A stretch of DNA of 64,000 bases from Rhinopomastus cyanomelas (lineage: Eukaryota > Chordata > Aves > Bucerotiformes > Rhinopomastidae), in contig VXBP01002784.1 in assembly GCA_013400115.1 (NCBI GenBank), positions 435,130 to 499,129 on the forward strand. The letters are read 5' to 3'. Under the pieces are notes generated by a model. That model was not told the origin of the DNA, searched no databases, and saw only the letters and a program-made list of their open reading frames with translations. A program made the position numbers and the translations under genes. Each line of letters begins with the position of its first letter. Position 1 is the first letter of the stretch. Shown one piece after another: positions 12,401-19,622 of this stretch.

Positions 12401-13666
12401 GGCATTGAATGTGTCTTTATAGAATTTCATAAAGTTCCTGCTCCCCATTCCTCCAGTCCTTGGTCTCTCTGGATGGGGGTCCTGATTATGATATTAAAAC
12501 TTGATGAACAGGAATTCCAAGTGATGTATTCTGTGGTTGACTAAGTTCACAATATTTTCATTGAAAGCCTTGCTCAAGTCCAGTTAGATAATATCCAGTC
12601 ATTATTGCTCATCCACAGGTCATGTTATCTCAGTCTGCTATTCTGAAGTCCACGGTCTGTAGTCTGCTTTTTGTGTTCCTCACTTCCTACAGCATCTTGA
12701 AGTCTGCTATTTAACTATTACTACTGCTAAGGCTACTGAAAATTACCACAAATTTTCTCATTAGTACTTACCACTAATGGTACAAACTGATGAGATGCTG
12801 AAGGCTTCATCTTACTGACTGCTGTGACCATCACTACTGTGTCACCTAGCTGGATTTAAAACAAAATAGAAAATTAAACTACCCACAGCCAAAATAGTGT
12901 CTGAAATGCTAAACTTATTCACAAACTAAAACTCCAGAATATTCTCTGCAGAAAAGAACCCCATAAATGCATGCTTAAGGGCATTATTTTTGCTGTTAAA
13001 GTATTTTTCCCCTGTAAAACTATAAACTGTAAATCCATTAGAGATTCAATTGCTGCTTGAGGCTCTATATTTTTTTAATAGGATACCCTTCTAACGGTCC
13101 TAACACAGCTTGTTCAGATACAGACATTTTGAAGTTGCCCACGTTTAAGCTTTTTTACCTGAACAACAGCAGATCCGTCAGCAAACCTTGCAAGTTTTCC
13201 AGATGACAGTTCCATCTTTCTATCGGAAAGACATTCTCTGTTATTCATGGATTCAGATAAAGCAATAACTTCCCAGTGACTCCTGCATTCGTACCCACCA
13301 CCAACTGTGCAGACTGATGGCTACGCTTCACCTTAGACACAAACCTTCTCAACACAGATGAAAACTCTCTGAGCAAAGAAGCCCAAATCCCCCGAACTTT
13401 CACAATCTCTTGCCAGCAGCCGTTTCCCCTCATGTCAGTTCACGCTATCGCCCGCTCTTTCCCCAGAGCCAGCAGTGAACGCCCCGGCGCTGCTCTTACC
13501 TGCCCCCCACTTCCACTGTCACCGCCCTGCAGGGCCCGGGCCCCGCCAGTCGCAATCCCGGGCCGCCCCGCAGCAGTTGCGGCCGCCGCCATAGTACTGC
13601 GGACCCGCCGCCGCCAGAGGCCAAAGCGCGGAGAGCCCCGCAGCGGCCCCTCGTGAAGGCGGCCAT
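385..13666 (-). CDS. PNPT1: PNPT1, mitochondrial polynucleotide phosphorylase (25 exons seen, 3' end outside window)
   Basis: Phosphorolytic 3'-5' exoribonuclease of mitochondria. In the known family it is a trimer in the intermembrane space and matrix, degrades mitochondrial RNA with the SUV3 helicase and assists RNA import. The exons join in phase to about 692 residues: Arg-rich targeting peptide (about 1-50), first RNase PH core (about 52-190 and on), helical linker (about 290-350), second RNase PH core (about 360-580), KH domain (about 610-670) and the first residues of S1. Catalytic signatures are present: [13 protein letters not shown] across exons 17/18 and GDMDFK in exon 20. All introns read GT...AG on the minus strand. 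Human PNPT1 has 783 residues, so about 90 residues (the rest of S1 and the C-terminus) lie left of base 1. No frameshift or premature stop was seen. Identification rests on recall of the human protein and is very secure. Confidence 0.97.
529..635 (-). CDS. PNPT1: PNPT1 exon 24 (KH domain, C-terminal part)
   Basis: Residues 639-674, (G)[20 protein letters not shown] then [15 protein letters not shown]. Completes the KH fold. Acceptor TTTCTAAG, donor GTAAGG. Confidence 0.95.
1173..1256 (-). CDS. PNPT1: PNPT1 exon 23 (KH domain)
   Basis: Residues 611-638, (E)[20 protein letters not shown] then KKLQAQT. This is the KH RNA-binding motif. The GXXG loop reads G-Y-G-G; human has G-P-G-G. The Tyr codon TAT is at 1210-1212. 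GXXG geometry is kept, so RNA binding is probably retained. Confidence 0.95.
1735..1818 (-). CDS. PNPT1: PNPT1 exon 22
   Basis: Residues 583-610, (A)[20 protein letters not shown] then KESGPVV; linker between core 2 and KH. Acceptor CCCTACAG, donor GTAATG. Confidence 0.94.
2616..2679 (-). CDS. PNPT1: PNPT1 exon 21
   Basis: Residues 562-582, [20 protein letters not shown] followed by T; end of core 2. Human has [21 protein letters not shown]. Donor GTAGG. Confidence 0.95.
2777..2848 (-). CDS. PNPT1: PNPT1 exon 20 (catalytic aspartates)
   Basis: Residues 538-561, [20 protein letters not shown] then TALQ. It carries the acidic motif GDMDFK, whose Asp residues coordinate the metal ion for phosphorolysis. 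Exactly 24 codons; phase 0 at both ends. Confidence 0.96.
3456..3562 (-). CDS. PNPT1: PNPT1 exon 19
   Basis: Residues 502-537, (G)[20 protein letters not shown] then [15 protein letters not shown]. GVPxxxxVAGVAxGL and LTDILG are core 2 motifs. Donor GTGAG. Confidence 0.96.
3667..3720 (-). CDS. PNPT1: PNPT1 exon 18 (phosphate-binding loop)
   Basis: Residues 484-501, (G)[17 protein letters not shown]. The Ser cluster binds phosphate in PNPases (the equivalent Ser residues do so in the E. coli enzyme). All key residues are intact, so the enzyme should be active. Confidence 0.96.
4104..4265. repeat. 60-bp tandem repeat, about 3 copies, AT-rich
   Basis: Three successive copies, each containing AGATAAGAGATATCCAG followed by ATTTAAGGAAGTTAAAAAT, start at 4,104, 4,164 and 4,224. 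The copies differ by only a few bases. Located in PNPT1 intron 17, downstream of exon 17's donor. Confidence 0.9.
4365..4454 (-). CDS. PNPT1: PNPT1 exon 17
   Basis: Residues 454-483, (G)[20 protein letters not shown] then VTSEVLESN. Ends within the phosphate-binding loop SNGSSS, completed by exon 18. Acceptor TTTTCAG; donor GTACTG. A 60-bp tandem repeat starts about 100 bp into the following intron. Confidence 0.95.
4586..4652 (-). CDS. PNPT1: PNPT1 exon 16
   Basis: Residues 432-453, [20 protein letters not shown] then GH. FPPYxTxE and RRExGHG are diagnostic PNPase core 2 motifs. Human reads VTGLN where this reads VGGMN. Donor GTAAG. Confidence 0.96.
5374..5410 (-). CDS. PNPT1: PNPT1 exon 15 (37 bp)
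   Basis: Residues 419-431, (S)[12 protein letters not shown]. The smallest exon, recognised because it joins human-like [16 protein letters not shown] exactly and has a clean TTACTAG acceptor and GTGAG donor. Confidence 0.93.
5928..6372 (-). mobile_element. CR1 LINE, 5'-truncated, about 445 bp
   Basis: Antisense copy in PNPT1 intron 14. It starts with the CR1 3' end (TCACAGAACATTAGAGATTG, AAAGATCATCTAGTCC) and runs into ORF2 C-terminal remnants that still read [14 protein letters not shown] and [12 protein letters not shown] on the minus strand. Sense relative to PNPT1. Confidence 0.93.
6940..6957. repeat. short (CA)n microsatellite
   Basis: A short run of alternating A and C in PNPT1 intron 14, close to the weak donor of exon 14. 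Too short for a claim beyond possible length polymorphism. Confidence 0.7.
7033..7103 (-). CDS. PNPT1: PNPT1 exon 14
   Basis: Residues 396-418, [20 protein letters not shown] then TAV. Core 2. The donor is GTTTGT, weaker than the other introns' GTAAG/GTGAG, but phase and sequence continue correctly into exon 15 ([11 protein letters not shown]). Confidence 0.93.
8290..8392 (-). CDS. PNPT1: PNPT1 exon 13
   Basis: Residues 361-395, (R)[20 protein letters not shown] then [19 protein letters not shown] and GSALFxRGxTQ open the second, catalytic RNase PH core; the Arg of FxRG contributes to the substrate site in the family. Confidence 0.96.
8487..8583 (-). CDS. PNPT1: PNPT1 exon 12
   Basis: Residues 329-360, (E)[19 protein letters not shown] then [12 protein letters not shown]. 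End of the helical domain, just before the second RNase PH core. Split Arg codon to exon 13. Confidence 0.94.
8732..8789 (-). CDS. PNPT1: PNPT1 exon 11
   Basis: Residues 310-328, [19 protein letters not shown]; helical domain, strongly conserved with human VSRDEAVNKIRLDTEEQLK. Acceptor GGTTCTAG, donor GTAATA. Confidence 0.94.
9087..9138 (-). CDS. PNPT1: PNPT1 exon 10
   Basis: Residues 292-309, (K)[17 protein letters not shown], in the helical domain. The first base completes a Lys codon split from exon 9. Donor GTAAGT. Confidence 0.93.
9262..9370 (-). mobile_element. old CR1 fragment
   Basis: Contains a CACAGGTCGGAAGGGACCTG-type 3' end followed by AAGTCCAACCCCCCTTGCTGGAGCAGG-like sequence. 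More diverged than the young copies; in PNPT1 intron 9. The inside-out open frame over it is not a gene. Confidence 0.75.
9783..9969 (-). CDS. PNPT1: PNPT1 exon 9
   Basis: Residues 230-291, the longest internal exon seen. [20 protein letters not shown] then [20 protein letters not shown]: helices leading into the PNPase all-alpha domain. Closely matches human; the tail [11 protein letters not shown] is more diverged. Confidence 0.96.
10224..10337 (-). CDS. PNPT1: PNPT1 exon 8
   Basis: Residues 192-229. Begins [20 protein letters not shown], then [12 protein letters not shown]; end of RNase PH core 1. The C-terminal AAQNLV is less like human (APKSQIV). Acceptor CCTTGCAG, donor GTGAG. Confidence 0.94.
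10928..10975 (-). CDS. PNPT1: PNPT1 exon 7
   Basis: Residues 176-191, (A)[15 protein letters not shown]. The DIPWNGP motif is invariant among animal PNPases. Only 48 bp long; split codons on both sides agree with exons 6 and 8. Confidence 0.95.
11060..11123 (-). CDS. PNPT1: PNPT1 exon 6
   Basis: Residues 155-175, [20 protein letters not shown] followed by G. Core 1 helix/strand segment (human [21 protein letters not shown]). Acceptor TGCCAG, donor GTGAG. Confidence 0.95.
11566..11615 (-). CDS. PNPT1: PNPT1 exon 5
   Basis: Residues 138-154, [17 protein letters not shown]. RSxRPLFP is the hallmark of RNase PH-type domains. Acceptor TTTTGCAG, donor GTAGG. Human has A where this reads L after RPLFP. 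Confidence 0.95.
12049..12154 (-). CDS. PNPT1: PNPT1 exon 4
   Basis: Residues 103-137, [20 protein letters not shown] and on to ILTSRLI. It contains the RNA/phosphate-facing [13 protein letters not shown] loop of core 1, one of the most conserved PNPase segments. The donor is GTAGGT, after one base of the next Asp codon. Confidence 0.96.
12208..12680 (-). mobile_element. degenerate CR1-like tract
   Basis: In PNPT1 intron 3. Fragments such as GGGACACCTTAGAAGGTCTA and CTTGCTCAAGTCCAGTTAGA resemble old CR1 consensus in antisense. Boundaries are uncertain, and parts may be unique sequence. Confidence 0.45.
12772..12849 (-). CDS. PNPT1: PNPT1 exon 3
   Basis: Residues 77-102, [20 protein letters not shown] and on to VPLV. 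Part of RNase PH core 1 (human [17 protein letters not shown]). Exactly 26 codons, both borders in phase 0, donor GTAAG. Confidence 0.95.
13159..13219 (-). CDS. PNPT1: PNPT1 exon 2
   Basis: Residues 56-76, reading (R)[20 protein letters not shown]: the first strand of RNase PH core 1, nearly identical to human. Acceptor TTCCGATAG, donor GTAAAA. Joins exon 1 in phase through a split Arg codon. Confidence 0.95.
13500..13666 (-). CDS. PNPT1: PNPT1 exon 1 (start codon, mitochondrial targeting peptide)
   Basis: Encodes residues 1-55 plus two bases. The peptide starts [16 protein letters not shown], is rich in Arg, Ala, Gly and Leu and lacks acidic residues until VEVGG, as expected of a mitochondrial presequence. 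The ATG at 13,664-13,666 has G at -3 and G at +4. An in-frame upstream ATG at 13,709-13,711 has C at -3 and directly abuts the CCAAT box, so it is probably not transcribed. The exon ends RAVTVEVGG before a GTAAG donor, matching human RAVAVDLGN. Very GC-rich, inside the CpG island. Confidence 0.9.
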
Positions 13667-13713
13667 TACCCTACTGGGTAGACAGAAATGACCCCTGCGG
13701 CCAGCGGCCATCC

Positions 13714-13720
13714 GATTGGC
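13714..13720 (-). promoter_or_regulatory. CCAAT box (NF-Y type)
   Basis: GCCAATC on the minus strand, about 50 bp upstream of the chosen PNPT1 ATG. Typical NF-Y element of a TATA-less CpG promoter; function inferred from motif and position. Confidence 0.6.
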
Positions 13721-13734
13721 TTCCTAAGAAGCGA

Positions 13735-13742
13735 GGGGCGGG
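13735..13742. promoter_or_regulatory. GC box (Sp1 type)
   Basis: GGGGCGGG about 70 bp upstream of the PNPT1 start codon and 15 bp beyond the CCAAT box. Motif only. Confidence 0.55.
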
Positions 13743-14320
13743 CCTACGTTCAGTAAGCTCGAAGGTGATTTGCTCCCGTACCGGCGGGTTGTTTCGGTTC
13801 CTTGGCGCGAGCTCGTCCTCACAGCCCATGGCAGAGCCGCGCCGGCTACGGTGGCTGAGAAGGGTTATACGGAGCAGGGAGCGCGAACATGGGGGCTGCG
13901 AGGACTCTTTGGGCCTTAGGTCTGGGCCCAGCCCTGCTGGGGCCTACGAGGTGAAAGGCAGCAGAAGAAACTCCGCGGCATCCCCGGGTACGCGCAGCTT
14001 TATAGCCAGCTCAGACTAAAGAATGGGGAACACTGTACCCAGTGGGCGTGAGGAGACCTGCGCAAGCGCCGCCGCCACCGCTCTTCCACCGTCGGTGCCT
14101 CATGGCGCCGCGCAGCACCTTCGTGCCCACGAAGCCTCGTCCAGCTGCCCTAGAGTCAGCAGCTGCTGCCCTTGCCCCAAATTTCCTACCGTGTAAGAGC
14201 AATCAGGAGGCCTTTTGGGATAAATTTGTCATGTATCGTGGTCAGAGGAATTCCTGGCCCTCCGTTCAGGAGCGTGGTGAGTGCGAGCCCAAACTCACCT
14301 GTGAAAGAAAAAATACATAT

Positions 14321-14403
14321 AGAATCGTAAGGGATTGGAAGGGACCTCGAAAGATCATCTAGTTCAATCCCCCTGCCAGAGTAGGCTCACCTGACTGGAG
14401 AAG
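14321..14403 (-). mobile_element. CR1 3' end, short (type A)
   Basis: GATTGGAAGGGACCTCGAAA then ATCATCTAG and CCCCCTGCCAGAGTAGG. Truncated after about 80 bp and joined directly to a second CR1 tail through CTGGAGAAGCCATGGAATCA. Lies at the edge of the CpG island. Confidence 0.85.
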
Positions 14404-14405
14404 CC

Positions 14406-14575
14406 ATGGAATCAGAGTCACTCAGGGTAGGAAGGAACGATCATCCAGTTCCAACCCCCCCCACCAGGCTGGCCAGAGCCCCATCCAGCCTGGCCTTAAA
14501 CACCTCCCTGGGCAACTCATTCCAGGCCTTCACCACTCTCACGGTGAAGAGCTTCCTCCTCACATCCAGTTGTAT
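14406..14575 (-). mobile_element. CR1 3' end (type B)
   Basis: GGTAGGAAGGAACGATCATCC then a CAGCCTGGCCTTAAACACCT stretch and CACTCTCACGGTGAAGAGCT. Antisense CR1 of a different subfamily, immediately abutting the preceding fragment. Confidence 0.85.
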
Positions 14576-16346
14576 TTGGGACTCATTTATGCAAGACTAT
14601 GTTTTATGCCTCTTGTTTTCAAAAGTGCCCTACTTCCACACCCCTCACACTTAAAGAATTGTAATTAAGCCCCTATAATCTTACTAGCAGTTGATCTTAC
14701 AATTGTGTTAATCATCTGTCCCACAGCAGGGTCTGGCAATTGGATCATGGCAGCAGTGTCCAGAGGCTGACAGTAAACTTCAAGGTCATGCAAAGTGACT
14801 GAAGGTGGCACTCCTCCGGCCATGCCTCGCTTTCTCCTTTGGTAAGGCAAGAGCAGTGATACTTAGCACTCCAAAGTCAGGAATGTCAAAATACTTTTCA
14901 ATGTGAAGAGAAGGGTTGTGGCTTATCACAGACAATTGCCAGCTAAAATGTTTCTTGAGCTGTTTCATGCGACAATGTTACACTGGTGGGACAGTGGTTT
15001 TGTTCGTATATTAATTATTCCTTAGATTATTGCTCAGTTGTACAACACAAAAGATATTAGTAACTGCTTTCTTATTTATTGTTGATGTGTATGACCATGA
15101 GTGAACACTAATGGGATCACCGAGCTCTCATCACCCCAGCAGTGAGACCTATGCAGGATCAAATTAATACAGGGTGATACTTCATCTTAACTCATCTGTC
15201 ATCTGGAGCTAACAATTGATATTTGAGGGATATTTAACAAAAAAATTTCCATTTATTCCTAGTGGATTTCTAATGGTATTTTAGGATTTCTTTTTGTTTA
15301 CTAATCGTGTTGGTTTACTTAACTGAATTTTTCTTTTAAAGCTGCATTTATAGAAACCAGATTCATTGGCTGGGAGAACAGCCCAAGTAATAATTTTTCT
15401 TCTGTGCCAACATGTTTCTTATCTTTTTTGGCAAGACACAGAAGAGAGAAATAAGATGAGTGATCCAGAAACTTAGGATTTGGCCTGGGCAAAATGACCA
15501 TTAACTTTATCCAGATTCAGAATTCATTGGTCCAGTTTTATTTGGTACAAGAATACATTAGGTGGCAAAGCAAGAATGTTCATTGTATTTACATGAATTC
15601 ACATGTGCTTTGTGGCTGACAAATGGAGGGTTTTTTGGAAAGATTTTAAGTCAGCATCACACATTCAAATGAGTTCAAAACTGTTCAAAGCTCTATACTG
15701 TTGTAAGAAGGTCTCTGATTTCATAATAGGAATAAAGGAGTGGCTGGAAGCTTTCATATAATACATGAGGTAAGATTTGTGTTGCTCTTACCTTGCATTA
15801 AGCACAGAAGGTGGTTACTTAGGACTTTTAAAAGCTAAAATCAGTTGGGGAAGGAAATGTACTTAAAGCAGAGACTTGCATGATACAAGTAACAAACATT
15901 CTCCATAACAAACATTCTCAGTGATTTCTCTGTAGAAAGAACTGCAACATTCTGTCCCTCAGCTTCTGTCATTGACAGTGTTACACAGTCACAACTTGTA
16001 TTCTGACACTGATCTTAGAGACAAGCTGTGAGGTTTAAACATTCCAGAAGCAGCCATGCGAACTACATGCTTCAGCTTTAAGAAAAGCCATTCATCCCCA
16101 TTATTTCCAAAGAATCAGTTCCATAGCTGAGAGTATGTTTGGCTAAATAAACATTTTGAAAATGTTTTTACGTAAAAATAATGAATAACCTTGTTGGTTT
16201 TTCAGTCTGAATGTGTATTAGAATAATTAAATAGTTCAGAAACAGCATTAAGCATTGAAAATAAATCTTTTTACCTAAACCAAAATTATTAGATTGCTTT
16301 TTCCACACTCACCAAAATAAGAAGTCTTAAGTGTATGCTACGTAAG
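14576..16346. other. intergenic, no gene seen
   Basis: AT-rich single-copy-looking sequence upstream of PNPT1. Short open frames on both strands have no recognisable domain or splice structure. No RNA gene was recognised. Confidence 0.6.
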
Positions 16347-16556
16347 TATGAGAAAGAACTTCTTCGTGGTGAAGGCGATGGAGCACTGGAAGGGGCTGCC
16401 CAGGGAGATTGTGGAGTCTCCTTCTCTGGAAACGTTTAAAACCCGCCTGGACATGTTCCTGTGCGACCCTGGTCTAGGTGGTCCTGCTCTGGCTGGGGGA
16501 TTGGACTAGATGATCTTTTGAGGTCCCTTCCAATCCCTAATGTTCTGTCATTCTGT
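16347..16556 (+). mobile_element. CR1 3' end, about 210 bp
   Basis: Sense copy: GGAAGGGGCTGCCCAGGGAG, CTGGACATGTTCCTGTGCGA, then GGGGATTGGACTAGATGATC and ends TCCCTAATGTTCTGTCATTC. A 5'-truncated LINE insertion. Confidence 0.93.
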
Positions 16557-17687
16557 GTTTCATAACTGTTGCGGGGCAACATGTCACCATACATCTGTCA
16601 CAGAAAAAGGATACAAGAACTCAGATTTAGTTCAAGATACCCTCTGTGCTGCAGAGAAATTTAATATTTAACCTCATGAAAAAGCAAAATTATGCATCTA
16701 TTCAGCAAGTTTGCACTCTTATCTCTGTTTCCATTGAACATTTTTCTCTGGTATTTTGTCCACCCAGGTCCACATTCAGCTTAATGATACTTAATAAACA
16801 TCACCCAAGAACACGTCACTAATTCTTCCATTCATACTTCTGCTGTCTAGTTGGGGATTAAGAGATGTGTTTTTCTTCTAAACTTCTGCTTATGCAGAAG
16901 AGCTGCCAGTCAATGGAGAATAAACTTGGTTTGCACTAGAACTTCAAAACTATGTCTCACAAACCACCCACCAACACTGCAGTTAGCAAAACGTAGAGAA
17001 AAGATGTTTTAACAGTCCTGTTCAACACAAGTTCTTGATCTTTTCGTACTATACAACGATGCACTCTGAATGTAGGATACCGTGCTAATGAGATTGCTTT
17101 CTACAATTAACCTCAGCAATTACTCTTCTTTGGGTCTCACCTGGGGAGATCATGCTTTCCTGACTGTATTTCCCATTATCATCTTCCTGAAACAAGACTG
17201 AATGTGGCAAATTGTCTGTGCATCGTGCTCGGAAGACCAGAATACTTGGACTCCTCATCAAGAGAAATAACAAGCTGCAGAGCCAAGGGACCTCCACTGT
17301 GAACGCCCTACTCACAGATGTTCAGCAACTGTAAATCATAAATCAGGACTAATCTCAGCTCTGGTGACAGCACATTTCTCTTTGCTCTTTTATTGAGAAT
17401 GCATCCATCCAAAGTCCTAAGGGCATGCTGCACATTCTAATTAAAATGCATATGCATATGCATATTCTTTGGAACAATGTCTAAGACTAAAACCCGTCCC
17501 AAAATCTTTCTCCAGCCAGAAATCAGAGATCACCCAAGCAGGCTTTTCACTCCCAGTAGCCTCAAGACCAATGTAGATGCCTGCTGCTATTTAGCAAAAA
17601 AAAAGCTAGCTTAAGCCTAAGAAGAACTTTGAGAGTCCATCCTTAGTACCTCTTTTTTTTTGTAAAGCAGGATTTCAGAGTAGAGAT
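16557..17687. other. intergenic, no gene seen
   Basis: No gene or repeat recognised apart from the ATGCAT palindrome array near its right end. Confidence 0.55.
17446..17463. promoter_or_regulatory. overlapping ATGCATATGCAT palindromes (POU-dimer-like)
   Basis: Reads ATGCATATGCATATGCAT: two copies of ATGCATATGCAT (17,446-17,457 and 17,452-17,463) overlapping by six bases. That 12-mer is the known MORE element bound by dimers of Oct-type POU factors. A short microsatellite could produce the same string by chance. Confidence 0.4.
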
Positions 17688-19621
17688 TTGCTGTAAAACG
17701 TCGAGTAAATGTGTCTCCTTGGTCTTAATGCTTTAAACCATTAGCCAGGCTTACAGGACAGTAGTTTTTGAGCTTTTTCGAGCAGTTTCTGCCACATTGA
17801 AATAAAGATGTTTAATATCTGTAGTGATATTATAACATTTTCTTATAGCACTCCTTATGGTCTTGCTTATATTTATTCCATGGCAGTTATTAAAAGTAGG
17901 CACACCTTTCAGCATCAGCTTAAGGATCTCCCTTTTGCCCTGTATGACTATGACCCATTCTGTCCAGCCCAGGGTGTTCTTGTGGGGTAGCAGCAGCAGA
18001 AAACTTACATTAAAGTTTCTCAAGTTTTGTGTGCAAACTAACTACCATCCACTTAGTCTTGAGACACACAATTACTCTGGCCAGGATGCATCTGTAGATG
18101 TAGATAATCACCCAATTCCACTCACCCTGCAGATAAATAAACATCTTATTTGAAGTGTTGCTTGCCTCGTAGAGAGAAAAGTATTTATTTATTCTTTTAC
18201 AGCTGAAACCATTTTAATGAATTTAATCTGATGCCTTAAAAGCAGATTTTTCTGAATTAATTATCTGCACATGCTGTAAGATTGTATTAATGGGTATTTC
18301 CATCCCCTGCTTAAAGGAAGGTTATCCCCTGTAACAAAGTGCTCTCAAAGGAGTTAGCTTCATATTTTATGACACTTTATTAAGCTGCTTTTTCTTTCAT
18401 CAGCACCACTGGAAGCAGATATATTTCAGGTCAGTGTTTGGGACAGGTGGTAGTACCATGTTGGAGTCTTGTTTGTGTACCTGTGTGCTTACTTACTAAA
18501 TGCCTGAGCCTCTTTGTTGTAACATTTGGGAGTCTGCAGGTAGTTCTTCTAAGTGTTTGTATATAGCTTTGAAGTAAACAGTGTTTTTGAAGTGGTAAAT
18601 ATGCTTTGGTAGTGGGTTTTGAGCTGGGGCTGAGGCTTTTGCTGGGGAATGCTCATGGGGCTAGACTGAGAAGAGGACTGAGTAGATAGACAGACCTGGA
18701 ACATCTAATGCTCATTTGTTGTTTTGTCACAAACAAGGGCATTAGGACTGGGAAAAGGTGGAATGTCTCAGTGGGGGGAAGCTTGTAACTGTACTAATAT
18801 CTGAAAGCAGAGCAAGTACCACTATGTATAAATAGGTGTGGGTGAGTAGTTCCCTTTAGCTGATGCTGGGGTTGGAGAAACAATACTGAGAGAGAGAATC
18901 TTAAATTAGAGAGAATCCTGCAAGCACGACTAGAGAGTGTCTACGAAAGCAGTGCAGCTATGGTCCTGTAGGCCTCGAGCAGTAGCATTGTTCATACGTG
19001 GAGGTCCTCTTCTCTTATCCTAAATCTTGGCTAAGGCAATGCCTTACAGAGCTCAGTGAAAGGCTCTAAAAGTTGTTTCTGTCAGCAATGCTTCCCTTTC
19101 CTTAAGGTCATAGACTCATAGGGATTGGAAGGAACCTCCAAAGGTCATCTAGTCCAACCCCACTGCACTAAGCATAAGGTTGTCCAGAGCCTTGTTGAGC
19201 CTCACCTTGCATATGTACAGGGATGGAGCCTCAACTACCTTCCTGGGCAAACTATTCCAGTGTTCAGTGCTAAAGAACTTCTTAACATCCAATTTAAGGT
19301 ACTGGAAGGTCTCTGTCAGATCCCCCTGGAGCTTGTGTCACTTAATAATCTTTGACCAGAAAATCAGAAGAGATGAGCAATTGCAGTGAGAGTTAACTCT
19401 TTTAGACAGTGGATAACAATGTGTCCTGAGTTGCGTGAATCATCATATTTTCATCCTGGACTATTTGCTGGAGTCTTCACGGAAGATCCTTGGTGGAGGT
19501 TGTCTCATCATGCTCTGGTCTTTCTATTGTGAAGAAACTAAGAGTACCCTGCCCAGATTTACAGCAAGCTCCCTGAACAGAGGAAGGACTCTGATGGGAG
19601 TCATTTCATGCATTTCCCCCC
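17688..19621. repeat. 1,934-bp direct duplication, copy 1
   Basis: Matches copy 2 at a constant offset of 1,935 bp. The two looked identical wherever compared over the first about 1.7 kb; at least five single-base differences occur in the last about 150 bp. Contains an old antisense CR1 fragment and a TATA-like TATAAATAG at 18,827-18,835. The open frames in it (for example minus strand 17,751-18,023) are not recognised. Confidence 0.95.
19108..19330 (-). mobile_element. old CR1 fragment (in duplication copy 1)
   Basis: CATAGGGATTGGAAGGAACCT, AAGGTCATCTAGTCCAACCC, then CCTGGGCAAACTATTCCAGT. Antisense CR1, diverged. Confidence 0.82.
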
Positions 19622-19622
19622 N
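19622..19622. other. single undetermined base (n) at duplication junction
   Basis: The only n in this part lies exactly between the two duplicate copies, as expected at a contig join. Confidence 0.95.

Larger units (their letters stand above)
13430..14170. promoter_or_regulatory. PNPT1: CpG island / PNPT1 promoter region
   Basis: Dense CG dinucleotides and high G+C in an otherwise AT-rich window, spanning PNPT1 exon 1 and about 500 bp upstream. This is a typical housekeeping promoter. No TATA box is seen near the start; initiation is expected at dispersed sites. Confidence 0.88.

Noticed and set aside
13496..13711. GC-rich open frames on both strands over PNPT1 exon 1
   Set aside because: Only the minus-strand frame ending VEVGG joins exon 2; the others are composition-driven shadows.
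17751..18023. 90-codon minus-strand frame present twice
   Set aside because: Its repetition comes from the segment duplication, not gene amplification; no domain recognised.
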